Shown here one piece after another: positions 9,227-18,090 of a stretch of 64,000 bases of DNA. The translations under genes were made by a program, and so were the position numbers. Under the pieces are notes generated by a model. The model ran no database searches, was not told the DNA's origin, and was given only the letters and a program-made list of their open reading frames with translations. How positions within the stretch are numbered: position 1 is the first letter of the stretch; each line of letters begins with the position of its first letter. The stretch comes from JAFGJQ01 sp964495075 (lineage in GTDB: Bacteria; Planctomycetota; Phycisphaerae; UBA1845). The stretch lies in NCBI GenBank assembly GCA_964495075.1, contig CAZBUJ010000014.1, positions 19,530 to 83,529 of the forward strand, written 5' to 3'.

Positions 9227-9852
9227 GAGCTGAAACGTTGGCATTGCAATGCTGGAATCGCAGTATCAGCCCAAACGGCAGCTCGCTAAGTCTCGCCAGT
9301 TCAATGGACTGTATACGTATACCTGGTGTCTGCAAGGAAGCGCTACGCCATGAAGAACCAGACGGATGGATTATCGCGACCGGCGCGGTCGGAGCCGGGC
9401 AGGCCGAGGTACTCCGTTATCTCCACGACGCGCTGGGCAGCGTGGTGGGCTTGACGGACGACGAGGGAGCCCTCGTCGAGCGGTACACGTATGACCCGTT
9501 CGGCACGACATACATCGAGGAGCCGGTCAGCGGCGAGTTCCTGCCGGTCCCGGCCTACGGCAACCCGTGGCTGTGGACCGGCCAGCGCTGGGACGCCACG
9601 ACGCGGCTGTATCACTTCCTGTTCCGCACCTGCTCCCCCCGCCTCGGCCGCTGGCTCCAACGCGACCCCGCCGGCTACGTGGATGGGGTGAGTTTAGTGG
9701 AGTACGTGGGCAGCGCGCCGATGACTTGGATCGATCCACTCGGCCTGACGCCAGCGGAATTCGCTGAAGGCCTATGGTATGGGCTAATCAGTAGCTCTTT
9801 GACGAACCTCGTCCCATACGATACGCCTATGTTCATCCGTGAACATGACTGA
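9217..9852 (+). CDS. RHS repeat-associated core domain fragment
   Basis: Residues ~65-170 contain the classic Rhs core: 'YLHDALGSVVGLTDD', 'ERYTYDPFGTTY', 'WTGQRWDATTRLYHF', 'SPRLGRWLQRDPAGY' and 'YVGSAPMTWIDPLG'. The PxxxxDPxGL motif that marks the autoproteolysis/hypervariable junction ends the core (WIDPLGL), and ~30 unrelated residues follow. The thousands of residues of YD repeats expected upstream are missing, so this is an orphan core with a short tip. Such orphan pieces are typical of Rhs arrays that swap C-terminal toxin tips by recombination. The TTG start has no clear ribosome site, so it may not be expressed. Confidence 0.7.
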   Translation: MLVRAETLALQCWNRSISPNGSSLSLASSMDCIRIPGVCKEALRHEEPDGWIIATGAVGAGQAEVLRYLHDALGSVVGLTDDEGALVERYTYDPFGTTYIEEPVSGEFLPVPAYGNPWLWTGQRWDATTRLYHFLFRTCSPRLGRWLQRDPAGYVDGVSLVEYVGSAPMTWIDPLGLTPAEFAEGLWYGLISSSLTNLVPYDTPMFIREHD

Positions 9853-9904
9853 GTCCTCCTGACTAAGTTTCGCTTGGTACAAAACTTAGATCACGGAGGA
9901 CTCA
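9850..9904 (+). terminator. Long imperfect inverted repeat at the Rhs stop codon
   Basis: The arms read TGAGTCCTCC-TGA-CTAAGTTT and AAACTTAG-A-TCA-C-GGAGGACTCA. They pair over ~21 bp with two single-base bulges around a ~12-nt loop. The hairpin includes the Rhs stop codon and is followed by TTCTTGTC rather than a clean T-run, so it may be a terminator or the palindromic end of a mobile element. Confidence 0.5.
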
Positions 9905-10142
9905 CTTCTTGTCAAGGCCAAGGTTAGCACCATTGGGCTCTGCCCGCCTCCCACAGGCTGTGACATCGGACGTAGCGTCAGGCAGAGCCTGACCTACTTG
10001 TTGTGCGACCTAATGCCATGAAGAGGCTGTCCACCGTAGGCTTCTTCTGCGGCCGTCCCCGTTTCCGTCCGCGTTGTGCCCTTCTCATACTCTCGGGGGA
10101 CCCCATCGGTGCCGGCTCAACCTGGCGCGATCCTCACCAAGG

Positions 10143-11882
10143 TCAGTCAAAACGGTAAAGATAAATCGAACCTCCGATGATGGCTTCGGGCTCAAAGCGG
10201 TCGAGCCAATCGAAGCGAATATCCGATTCTCTGATGAGCTGACAGCGCTGCAGCATGTGAGCGCTGATCGCATACCAGCCCTTTTCTGGATGCTTTATCT
10301 CCTCGAAGCTCAAATCAACGCTTTCCAGCCCATAGTAGGCCACTGCGGGCTTGCTTAGGTATTGCGTCCGGTACAACAGCTTGAGGGGTCCAATCTCGTG
10401 TTGGCGAACGTACCGGGCCAACTGCTTGAGATCCTGCCCCCAATCAATATTGGAATCGTCCAGATAATGGATTCCATTGGCCGGCCCCCCGATGAGTTCA
10501 TTGAAATACGGAAGGTAGTTGGGATAGACCATCACCGTGGAGGCCACGTACCAGCAACCCAGGATCGGCAGGATGATCCTGCTGATCTTCCATCGGCCCG
10601 ACCGCCACAGTGCCGTGACCGTCCCGGCCAGCAGAACAAAAAGAAAGGGATACACCGGCAGGATGTAACGCAATCCGAAGTTGATTTGGACGGGTACGGT
10701 GATAAGGAAGAACAGGAGGATCGGCGCTACCAGGAACAGCTCGTTGAAGTACCGGCGAGGGCGGCGTGTGGCCAGCCAGGCTACGGAGGCTGCGGTCAGC
10801 AGCAGCGTCGGAATCGGCGTCTTGAGCAGAAACGCCGCCAGGTGGTACCAGCCGAACCCCGTGGCCGAATACCGCCCCCAGCAGAAAGATTTGTAGTCCG
10901 GATTGGTCAGGTATTCGCGCTCCAACACGCCGAGTTTGAAACCGGATACGTACTCGGCAAGGCCGAATCGACCGAAACCGTAAGCGAAGGTGACGATCAT
11001 GGCCGCAAGGGCAAGGACACTGGCCGTGGCGCCGACCAGGCGGAATGGCTGTCTGTCGTCCGACCTCTGGTGTCGGCCGCGGGGCTGGCGCGCCCGCTTG
11101 CGTCTTCGCCGGTCGAGCGTTCGCGGTGGTTCAACCTTCTGGTGGTGAATGATCGCCGCGATCAGGAAGGCCGGGACCAGTCCGCAGAACGCCACCGCCG
11201 TGAACTTGACGAGCAGCGCCCCCCCAAGCGCACAACCGGCCCACAACGTGCGACCCAGGCTCGGCTGCTGGTACAGCCGCCACAGGAAAAACGACGCGGC
11301 GAACAATCCGGCCGAAACCCCCAGATCGAGCGTCGCCAGACGAGAATGGGCAAGGATATTCGGCGAAAAACAGTACAGCAGCAGTGCGACCACCCCACCG
11401 CCGACCCCGTACAACTGCTTGGCCCATGTCCACACCAGAAAGCCCAGGAGCAGTGAAACAACGACCGTGGGGCACCTCGCCCAAAACAAGATCGCATCGG
11501 CGTCCGGCCGGTTCTCGAACAGGAACGAAGCGCCGTAGTTCTGCTGAAAAATGTTGGCCTTGGCCCAATTGGGGACTTCGTCCGCGGGCAGACAGTCCAG
11601 AAAAAGCATCGGCACGCCAAACAGATACTTCATCAGCGGAGGGTGTTCCCGATTCAGGTCGAACCGTCCCTTGGTGAGGTAGGCGTAGCCGGAGCTGAAA
11701 TAGTATGGCTCGTCGAAGGTGGCCGACTTGAGCCGCATGCTCAGCAGGCATTGCCCGGCCAGCGCCGCCAGCAGTACGGGTACCGCCCACCGCATGGCAC
11801 CCGACGCCCTTCCCGACAGCGGCGGCGGTGGGGCTTCTTCGTGTCGAACTGTCTGCCGTTTCAGAGGAGTCACATTCCGCAT
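10143..11882 (-). CDS. Integral membrane glycosyltransferase, GT39/ArnT-like
   Basis: 579 residues from the ATG at 11882 (a TTG lies 15 nt upstream). After a short basic N-terminus there are about eleven membrane spans. The first extracytoplasmic loop has D57-E58 in 'TFDEPYYF' followed by 'LNREHPPLMKYL', the pattern of PMT/ArnT-type enzymes that use a polyprenyl-phosphate sugar donor on the outer face of the membrane. A hydrophilic Arg-rich loop (RRRRKRARQPRG) interrupts the middle. The family moves single sugars to protein or lipid acceptors; the acceptor is not predictable. It stands alone on the minus strand, with no partner gene on either side. Confidence 0.8.
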   Translation of the reverse strand: MRNVTPLKRQTVRHEEAPPPPLSGRASGAMRWAVPVLLAALAGQCLLSMRLKSATFDEPYYFSSGYAYLTKGRFDLNREHPPLMKYLFGVPMLFLDCLPADEVPNWAKANIFQQNYGASFLFENRPDADAILFWARCPTVVVSLLLGFLVWTWAKQLYGVGGGVVALLLYCFSPNILAHSRLATLDLGVSAGLFAASFFLWRLYQQPSLGRTLWAGCALGGALLVKFTAVAFCGLVPAFLIAAIIHHQKVEPPRTLDRRRRKRARQPRGRHQRSDDRQPFRLVGATASVLALAAMIVTFAYGFGRFGLAEYVSGFKLGVLEREYLTNPDYKSFCWGRYSATGFGWYHLAAFLLKTPIPTLLLTAASVAWLATRRPRRYFNELFLVAPILLFFLITVPVQINFGLRYILPVYPFLFVLLAGTVTALWRSGRWKISRIILPILGCWYVASTVMVYPNYLPYFNELIGGPANGIHYLDDSNIDWGQDLKQLARYVRQHEIGPLKLLYRTQYLSKPAVAYYGLESVDLSFEEIKHPEKGWYAISAHMLQRCQLIRESDIRFDWLDRFEPEAIIGGSIYLYRFD

Positions 11883-12038
11883 CGTCCTGTTGTCCAAACG
11901 CCGCGCAACCGGAACCTAAGAGTACGGTTGGAGGGACCGGAGGACCAGGGGATCAGGGTATCGGAGGCGTCGCATGGAAACAACTGTCCCTCCTCCTCGG
12001 TCCCTCGATCCCTTGAATCCCGCGCTCAGCCGGGTAGG

Positions 12039-12278
12039 TCAATCCCCCGCTATCCACTTCGCCCGCTCGGTATCGACTTCTTCCGCATGCTCGTAGCCCG
12101 CATCTCGCAGCCCTTCAAACGTGACATAGTCGGGCAACTTGGCTGCTTGACGATACTCTACCACTTTCTGCCGCAAGTGTTCTCCATTCATTGGCTTCCC
12201 GCTCCCCGTCAAAAACAGATGCTCGGAACCATTGCCGCTTTCCTCGAGATACGCCTTGATTACCTTGACCGTGCTTCG
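12039..12278 (-). pseudogene. C-terminal remnant of a tyrosine recombinase
   Basis: An 80-codon open stretch with no start codon at its beginning. It reads 'VIKAYLEESGNGSEHLF', 'MNGEHLRQKV', 'VTFEGLRDAGYEHA' and 'ERAKWIAGD', which follows the C-terminal catalytic half of phage-type integrases. The expected H-x-L-R box survives only as F-E-G-L-R and the G-H box as G-D; the Tyr is lost. The internal ATG would give only ~52 residues. One of three integrase tails in the window. Confidence 0.45.
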
Positions 12279-12361
12279 CTATCACCAGTCTGAACTGCTG
12301 AAGGAGCACGGCCCCGCTGGATGTCCGTCAGGCAGTGGCATTCGCCGGCCGTGACGCCGCA

Positions 12362-12688
12362 TCAATGATAAGGTTGTTGCCTGGCGGCCATGACCCATTC
12401 CTTGTCATGGGTATCGGCGCCGACATCGAGCATGCTGACAGGAAACGCCTGATGCTCCTCCGGTAACGACTGGAAGGACTGTCTCATCGCTGTTGTTGGC
12501 TTCTCGATCTCCTTGACGATGGCAGCAGCAACCTTCTCAGCGTTCTTCTTCCCGCCGGACAGGGCGCCGACCAAAATCTGTTTTTTTTCGACCGCAGCTT
12601 GGGGTCGCTGCACTCTTTCCAGGTCCTGGTGTCTTGGTCCAGCGATCTTCGCGCGGCCGACTTTCTGACTCAGACCGGACTGAACCAT
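12362..12688 (-). CDS. Hypothetical protein, 108 aa
   Basis: An ATG ORF just beyond the 3' end of the group II intron remnant, reading in the same direction, so it may be the broken downstream exon of the intron's target gene. It is hydrophilic and Lys/Glu/Gln-rich in its first half (KKQILVGALSGGKKNAEKV) and ends in 'LDVGADTHDKEW' and 'ARQQPYH'. An A8 run lies within the reading frame. I recognise no family; it may be a gene fragment rather than a working gene. Confidence 0.35.
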   Translation of the reverse strand: MVQSGLSQKVGRAKIAGPRHQDLERVQRPQAAVEKKQILVGALSGGKKNAEKVAAAIVKEIEKPTTAMRQSFQSLPEEHQAFPVSMLDVGADTHDKEWVMAARQQPYH

Positions 12689-12788
12689 GGCGGATCAGCA
12701 TGAGACGCGGCCATGGGAGTCTCAAAAGCCGTTTCTTCGGTCGCGGATAGAGGTAGGAAAGACCGGTTGCCCGGTCTCCCCTCCCTCC

Positions 12789-12821
12789 GAACCGGACTGG
12801 CGGATCTCCCGCATCCGGCTC
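12789..12821 (-). ncRNA. Group II intron domain V hairpin
   Basis: A 33-nt hairpin read on the minus strand. It starts GAGCCGGATGCGG, closes with a GAGA tetraloop and returns TCCGCCAGTCCGGTTC. This matches domain V of bacterial group II introns, including the AGC triad near the 5' base, a GNRA loop and the two-nucleotide bulge. A domain VI-like stem (GAGACCGG/CCGGTCTTT) follows at ~12747-12788. The RNA core is thus better preserved than the protein. Confidence 0.7.
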
Positions 12822-12834
12822 TCCGGTCGGTGGT

Positions 12835-13660
12835 TCACCGCGCCACGGATTGACGGATCCGTGCATAGGCTGTCTCCATGCTGAACAGCCCCTGCTCGGC
12901 AAAGTACGCGTTGGGCCAGCGATAGTGCGCCGTTCCTTGCCCGTTGTGGCGGTGCTTCTTGTGACGCTTGAGCAGAATCCGCCGCAAGCGTCGCCGAATC
13001 CAGCCGTCCAGGCTGCGGAACACGCTGACGCACGGTGTGCTTGAAGTACGCAAACCACCCTCGTGTCGTCCAGTTGACGTCTCCGATGATGTCCTCCAAA
13101 CAGCGTCCGTGCTTACGCGGCGTCTTGGACCGAACCGCGGCCCGGAACCTCTTGACGCTCTTGTCCCGTGGCCAATGTTTGCCACGTTCATAGTGGTAGC
13201 CCAAGAAGTCGAACCCTTCCTGGTTCGCGTCCACGATACGAGTCTTGGTCGGGTGCAGGGTCAGGCCGGCTTCGTCCGTCCATTCCGTCATCCGTTCCAA
13301 GGCCCGTCGCGCGTCGGCCGCACTTCGACACAGGATTACCAGCTCGTCCGCATCGCGCACCATCTCCACCCCCTGTCCCGCCATGAGGTGGTCCAGCGGA
13401 TCGAGATAGATATTGCTCGGCAGCGGTGAGATGGACCACCCGCAGGGCAGCCCGCGGCGACCGTGCATCAAAGGGCTCTGAATACCGCCCCGGGTTTTCC
13501 CGTTCGTTCCGTGGATGGGCCCCGAGACGTGCCTCGGCCATCGACCGGTTCGCTCGTGATGCTCGTCCGCCCACCCGCGGATCTGCTCCTCGTGAATCCA
13601 CCCGGCGTCTGGTTCATACTGCAAACAGACGGGGAATGCTGATGTCGCTGGGAATCGCAT
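12835..13660 (-). pseudogene. Group II intron reverse transcriptase/maturase, truncated and frameshifted
   Basis: The RT part has 'GGIQSPL', 'SNIYLDPLDHLMA', 'GLTLHPTKTRIVD', 'FDFLGYHYERGKHW' and 'IIGDVNWTTRGWFAYFKHT', clear landmarks of intron RT domains 5-7 and X. The catalytic Y-A-D-D box is changed to D-A-D-E (MVRDADELVIL), which would abolish polymerase activity. A frameshift at ~13020-13035 moves the rest (SLDGWIRRRLRRILLKRHKK, then HYRWPNAYFAEQGLFS, the GIIM domain) into another frame that ends at 12835. The first ~200 residues are missing. Confidence 0.75.
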
Positions 13661-14002
13661 CCTTCCTGCGGGAAAGCCGCGACCCGATCGCGTGCGGTGG
13701 TCTCGCTGAGCATGTCAGTGAACGGCCCAGCAGACGGCAGCAACGCGGTCACGAGCCGCACGTGCCATGAAACGAGCGAATGACAGCCGCCGAGAACGCA
13801 GCGGCACCCGAGGCGCCCCGGGCCAGTGACATGTTTTCCGGAAATCCAGAGATGTTTTCCGAGAGGGGCTGTCAGGTCGGAGAGGGTGTCACGACTAACG
13901 CGTGGCGTGCGGAAACCACGGCGGTGCAGCGTTGCACCGCTCCCTGCGGTTCCGAAAGTAGTCACCAGGGCGACCGTACTCACATTCCAAGGAGGTATTC
14001 CC

Positions 14003-15154
14003 ATGAACAGCAGAACTCTAACATTCGGACTGATTCTGTTCGGGCTGGTTGGTGTCTTGTCCGCGAACGCCGGTGATCTGTCTCTGTCCGCTGCGTTTCG
14101 ACACAGCAGCGCGTCGGCGTCGGCGAACATCGGCGCCGTGTACACCACGAGCAATGACGCAGCCGACAACATGGTTCTCAGGTTCGACCGACATGCGGAC
14201 GGAATGATCGAGTTTTCCGCCAGCTACTCGACCGGCGGAATGGGAACCGGCGCAGGGCTCGGCAACCAGGGTGGGCTCGTCCTCGCGAATAAGTGGCTGC
14301 TTACGGTGAATGCGGGCAGCAACGACATCTCGGTGTTTCGCGTTCGGAACCGGACCCTGACGCTGAGCGACGTCGAACCCTCCGGCGGCGAGCAGCCCAT
14401 CAGCATCGCCGTACATGACGGCCTGGTATATGTGCTTAACGCGGCGGGCGCCGGAAATGTCACCGGGTTCACCCTCAGCGATGATGGCGACTTGGTCGCG
14501 ATTCCGGATTCCACTCGTGGTCTCAGCGGCGCGGACCCGGCCGGACCCGCACAGGTCGGATTCAGCGCGGACGGCAGCGCGTTGGTCGTCACCCAGAAGC
14601 CGACCGACGAGATCGTCACCTATCTGGTTGGACCCGACGGGTTGCTCAGTGACCCGATCGTCAACACCTCGAGCGGGCAGACCCCCTTCGGCTTTGCGTT
14701 CACGAACAGCAATGTGCTGATTGTGTCGGAGGCGTTCGGCGGGGCTCCCGACGCGTCCGCCGTCTCTTCCTACTCCATCGGACTGGACGGTGTGCTGCAA
14801 GTGATCAGCGGTTCGGTGCCCGACACGGAAACGGCGGCCTGCTGGATCGCCATTTCCAACAGCGGTCGTTTCGCCTACACGACCAATACCGGAAGCGGCT
14901 CGGTCTCGGGATACGAAGTGGACGGGGACGGGTCCCTCATGCTGCGCGACGGAGATGGCGTGACGGGCGTGACCGGCATGGACTCGGCACCCATCGACAT
15001 GGCCTTCTCCCGTGACAGCCGCTACCTCTACACGCTGAACAGTGGCGGCCAGACCATCAGCGTGTTCGAGATCATCCGTCGTAACGGCGGGCTGACGCCC
15101 ATTCAGACGGTTGAGGACCTGCCGATCGGCGGCAACGGTCTGGCGGCCGAGTAG
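14003..15154 (+). CDS. Secreted beta-propeller protein, lactonase/YVTN-like
   Basis: ATG at 14003 is set by a strong AAGGAGG site 8 nt upstream; the long extension before it is not coding. Residues 1-23 are a signal peptide (LILFGLVGVLSANAG). The rest, to residue 383, is a repeated ~50-residue pattern of the kind found in 6-phosphogluconolactonase/YVTN seven-bladed propellers: 'TVNAGSNDISVFRVRNRTL', 'YVLNAAGAGNVTGFTL', 'VVTQKPTDEIVTYLVGPDG', 'YTTNTGSGSVSGYEVDGDG', 'YTLNSGGQTISVFEI'. Members are often exported scaffolds and not enzymes. No operon partner; the nearest neighbours are mobile debris. Confidence 0.8.
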   Translation: MNSRTLTFGLILFGLVGVLSANAGDLSLSAAFRHSSASASANIGAVYTTSNDAADNMVLRFDRHADGMIEFSASYSTGGMGTGAGLGNQGGLVLANKWLLTVNAGSNDISVFRVRNRTLTLSDVEPSGGEQPISIAVHDGLVYVLNAAGAGNVTGFTLSDDGDLVAIPDSTRGLSGADPAGPAQVGFSADGSALVVTQKPTDEIVTYLVGPDGLLSDPIVNTSSGQTPFGFAFTNSNVLIVSEAFGGAPDASAVSSYSIGLDGVLQVISGSVPDTETAACWIAISNSGRFAYTTNTGSGSVSGYEVDGDGSLMLRDGDGVTGVTGMDSAPIDMAFSRDSRYLYTLNSGGQTISVFEIIRRNGGLTPIQTVEDLPIGGNGLAAE

Positions 15155-15497
15155 CATCGTATACGGAGGCGATCGTGCGGGTGTGCCTCGATACCGTCTG
15201 CTTTCTCTGCGTACGGATAGTCGACCGACGACATGCCCCGGCCGACGTGGCGATCAGTATCGCGCCGCGCGAAGAGTACGGCGGAGTCGAGCACGGCCCG
15301 CCACTTCGCCGATCTTGTCGCGGATCGCCTGGTGGGCCTGCGGGCCGTGGGGAGTGAGCCGCACGCCACGCGCACCTCAGCGCAAAAAAGCGGCCCTCGG
15401 CACAAAGGTGTGAATGCGAGGGCCATGGACACGACAGCTTCCATAACCAGCGTAGCACACGAACCCGGCCGCGTCCAAGCAAAACAGTAGTTCCGAG
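15155..15497 (+). other. Intergenic region without a recognisable gene
   Basis: Several short open frames exist on both strands, but none has a ribosome site or recognisable motifs. It links the propeller gene to an IstB remnant, so it may itself be old mobile DNA. Confidence 0.5.
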
Positions 15498-15803
15498 ATG
15501 GCTCTCGGCAGGGGATGCCGTCGTCGCGGGACATTCTCTTACGAGGATCCCGCCCATGCGTGGTCAAGTGGTCAAACTGACCAGGTGACCGCCCACGGCC
15601 TCGTCACCGCGGCCGAGGCGTCCGGGCTGACGTACGTCGACGTCCCGGCCGCCACGGCGATCCTGGACCGGTTCCTCCACCACGCGGAGTTGATCACGAT
15701 CACCGGCAAGAGCGACCGCCTGAAAGGCCAGGCCAAGAAGGCCTCGCCCGGCGCGAAAATGGCGCCGCCGGATGACCACGCTTGCGAGGCAGAGGGGCAA
15801 TGA
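15498..15803 (+). pseudogene. IstB-like ATPase C-terminal remnant (IS21 family)
   Basis: From about 15620 the frame reads 'VDVPAATAILDRFLHHAEL' then 'TITGKSDRLKG', the end of the IS21 helper ATPase IstB, where A-x-L-D-R-L-L-H-H is the sensor-II-like region. All earlier Walker A and B parts are missing; the first ~40 residues are unrelated. The matching IstA sits 14 kb away on the other strand, so the two do not form one element. Confidence 0.5.
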
Positions 15804-15860
15804 GGTATAGAATGGAAGATCACACTGGCGGCGTTTGAGACGCCTATCCCCGGCCGCATT

Positions 15861-15962
15861 TCAGGCGCCGCGTGACAGCGGAGCGTCTGCAAACACGCGC
15901 AGCGCGTGCACCAAATATGCCGCCGCGATTACTACTGCCGTTCTCACCAAGGTATTCCACAC
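15861..15962 (-). CDS. Candidate 33-aa single-pass membrane peptide
   Basis: A GTG start with GGAG 8 nt upstream opens a 33-codon ORF whose middle (VRTAVVIAAAYLVHALRVF) would span a membrane. No family is recognised and the 359-nt region around it (15804-16162) holds nothing else. Chance cannot be excluded. Confidence 0.2.
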   Translation of the reverse strand: MWNTLVRTAVVIAAAYLVHALRVFADAPLSRGA

Positions 15963-16162
15963 TCTGCTTACTCCTACCGCTGCTGCTTCTGTGCCGAACC
16001 ATCAGCGAAGATACTATCTGAAACGGTGCGTATAGCCCCAGACTCTACTCGTGCGTCTCCCAAGACTGCTCGCCGCCGCGACCAGCGCTTGTGCCTGCAT
16101 CTCAATGAACTCGTCTAGCCAAAGCGCTTTCTGGAACGGTGGCCGGCAAGACAATCGCTCCA

Positions 16163-16450
16163 TCAATCCTCCGCCAGGGCTTCATCGAGCTCACGCTGGA
16201 GCCAGGTCAGAAAGTCCTCGCTCTCAACCTCTGGGTTCTGATCCGCGCCGAGTTCATTCTCCCAGTCTACTTCGATCTTTACCTCGATTCCGTAGGAGTT
16301 TCTGTTCTTCTGCTTCTTCTGCTTCAGCTTCCTGGCGGCGTAATCTGCTGCGGCTATCGGCCCGCCATCAATGGACGGCGGCCAGTAGAACGGCGGTTCT
16401 GAAGGCTGGCTTAGTGCTCTGGCCCGTAAATTCGGTGACGTATTCCTCAT
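16163..16450 (-). CDS. Hypothetical acidic protein, 95 aa
   Basis: The ATG at 16450 overlaps the stop of the IS630 remnant (ATGA), which suggests the start was created by, or is coupled to, that fragment. The product has a basic centre (ARKLKQKKQKNRN) and an acidic end (EVKIEVDWENELG, SEDFLTWLQRELDEALAED), so it looks like a small soluble, possibly helical protein. No family recognised. It may be the surviving 3' end of a gene cut by IS630. Confidence 0.4.
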   Translation of the reverse strand: MRNTSPNLRARALSQPSEPPFYWPPSIDGGPIAAADYAARKLKQKKQKNRNSYGIEVKIEVDWENELGADQNPEVESEDFLTWLQRELDEALAED

Positions 16451-16902
16451 GCCGATTTCGAACGCGGCTGGGCGGCGTCGAGTCGCGCCAGCAATCTCAA
16501 CAGGTCGCGACGCGTGAACTTCCATTCGAAGGGTTGGGCGATCTGCTGGTAGCGCTGCTCGAAGCGGTGGAGTCGGTCCGCCACGTCGGCCAGCGAAGCG
16601 AAGTCGTTGGGCGTCAGCACCTTTCGTTCGACGATCGAGAAGTAGATTTCGATCTGATTGAGCCAACTGGCATGAACCGGCGTATGCACCAGGTGCAGGT
16701 TGGGCCAGCTCGCCTGCAGCCGCCACACGCTGGCCTCGCCCCGATGCGACGAGCCATTGTCGGTGATCCAGAAGACCCGCGCGGCCGAACAATAGGGGCG
16801 GCGGCGCATCACGTCCCGCACCAGACGATCGAAGGGAGCAATTCCGCTCTGCCGCTCGCAACGACCGAAGACTCGAGCGCGTCGTACGTCCCAGGCGGCG
16901 AT
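16447..16902 (-). pseudogene. IS630-family transposase, C-terminal half
   Basis: The frame begins abruptly at 'AAWDVRRARVFGRCE' and continues 'FWITDNGSSHRG', 'VHTPVHASWLNQIEIYFS' and 'RKVLTPNDFASL', the end of the DDE_3 domain of IS630 transposases with the second Asp (ITDNG) and the Glu (NQIEIYFS). The N-terminal helix-turn-helix and the first catalytic Asp are missing, and upstream sequence (16903-17141) shows no coding match. A dead fragment. Confidence 0.75.
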
Positions 16903-17141
16903 CTCGCTATCAATGCACCTTCGGAAGTGCGGCCCGAATCGTACCCCCTGTGAGTATGAGTCGCGCAGGCCGCGAGCCGGCAGAAGATGTGAAAAGGCGA
17001 ATAGTGGCCGGTTGCCGGAACGCAGGCCGTTCAATCCGGGCGGCGCGGGTGGGCGGCCGCCCTGAATTACTTCAGCCGATCCGACGCGATGCTTTGGCCA
17101 ATCAATCGATCGCATCCGACTCGCGTCGAGATCGGTCACGG

Positions 17142-17993
17142 TCAGGGCGCATCGGTCGGACGTGTGGAAGGCTGCGAATCGGGATTCAGAAGGGCTTCGA
17201 TTTCCGGCCGGTAGCGTGAGTTGGGGAAGTTCTTCAGGAACCACCTGGCGGCGATGCGGGCGTGTTCGGGATCCTTGGCCTTGTGATAGGCCAGCGCGTT
17301 GTAAGCGCGGGCGTGTTCGTGCATGGGGTCCAGCATGATGATTCTCATGAACTCGACCTGGGCTCGCTCGGGCAGTCCTTCGTGGTAGAACGCCAGCCCC
17401 CGCATGTACAACAGGCTGATCCGGGGGGTCAGATCCAACTCACGCGGATGGAGATCGGTGATCTTCGTGTCCAGTCCTTCCGCAATGCCCTGCGCGCATG
17501 CCTGCATCGTGGCAAGCAACTCAGACCGCTGGCCCGTCTTCTCGACGGCATGGACGATCCGCGCCCCGTTGACCTCAATCAGGTGGCATCGCACGGTCAC
17601 GCCCTGTTCGGACGCTTCAATCGTGGACGCGACGACGAAATCGGCTTTGACAAGCCCGCCCGCCTCGACCGCCCGAGGGGGTCCCGTGATCCCGGCGAGC
17701 GAGAGCTTACTCTCCCGCAACAGCTTTTTGAGATGGACCCGCTCGACGACGGTGACCTCCTGGTTGTCGGCCAGCAGGATCGACAGCAGGTCGCCCAGGC
17801 TGTCGGCGAGGGCAGTCAGTTCCTGCTCCGGGCCGTGGTACGCGGCGGGCAAGACGGCCAGTACCTTGCGGGTCGGGACGGCGTCGGCCGGTTGAGACGC
17901 CGGTGGAGACGCTGACTGCGACGTCGGCGTTTGCTCCGGTCCCGTCCCGACACTCGCGGTACAGACGATTGCGATCAAAACTCGGTGCAGCAC
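17142..17993 (-). CDS. Exported CsgG/FlgO-like protein with TPR tail
   Basis: 283 residues. A signal peptide (LIAIVCTASVGTG) is followed by a Ser/Pro/Gln-rich linker. Residues ~42-180 follow the CsgG/TolB-N fold seen in curli-secretion and LpoB-like proteins: 'KVLAVLPAAY', 'SLGDLLSILLADNQEVTVVER' and 'LVKADFVVASTIEA'. Residues ~185-260 form tetratricopeptide-like helices (GLAFYHEGLPERAQVEFMRI, AYNALAYHKAKDPEHA). The tail is S-Q-P-S-T-R-P-T. It is the last gene of a six-gene minus-strand operon that begins with an ECF sigma factor and lies 97 nt after the sialidase-like gene. Probably periplasmic or outer-membrane; a secretion or cell-wall sensing role is inference. Confidence 0.75.
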   Translation of the reverse strand: MLHRVLIAIVCTASVGTGPEQTPTSQSASPPASQPADAVPTRKVLAVLPAAYHGPEQELTALADSLGDLLSILLADNQEVTVVERVHLKKLLRESKLSLAGITGPPRAVEAGGLVKADFVVASTIEASEQGVTVRCHLIEVNGARIVHAVEKTGQRSELLATMQACAQGIAEGLDTKITDLHPRELDLTPRISLLYMRGLAFYHEGLPERAQVEFMRIIMLDPMHEHARAYNALAYHKAKDPEHARIAARWFLKNFPNSRYRPEIEALLNPDSQPSTRPTDAP

Positions 17994-18090
17994 CGGTCGA
18001 TTCCTCAGTTGCCTTGCCTGGACTCCAGTCGTGTCCTGTCATTGCGCCCGGCTCTCGCCGGCCGGCCAGTCACGACGCGCGTACTCCGGT

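Larger units (their letters stand above)
12747..13660 (-). mobile_element. Truncated group II intron remnant
   Basis: The minus strand holds, in order, part of an intron reverse transcriptase, a shifted maturase X/GIIM domain and then RNA domains V and VI. The 5' part (domains I-III, about 500 nt) and the N-terminal half of the RT are not found upstream of 13660. It is therefore a 5'-truncated copy, as expected from incomplete reverse transcription or later deletion. The likely 3' splice edge is near 12747, after the CTACCTCTAT stretch. Confidence 0.65.

Noticed and set aside
14018..15157. 379-codon antisense frame over the propeller gene
   Set aside because: The plus-strand gene has a consensus ribosome site, signal peptide and blade repeats; the antisense frame has none.
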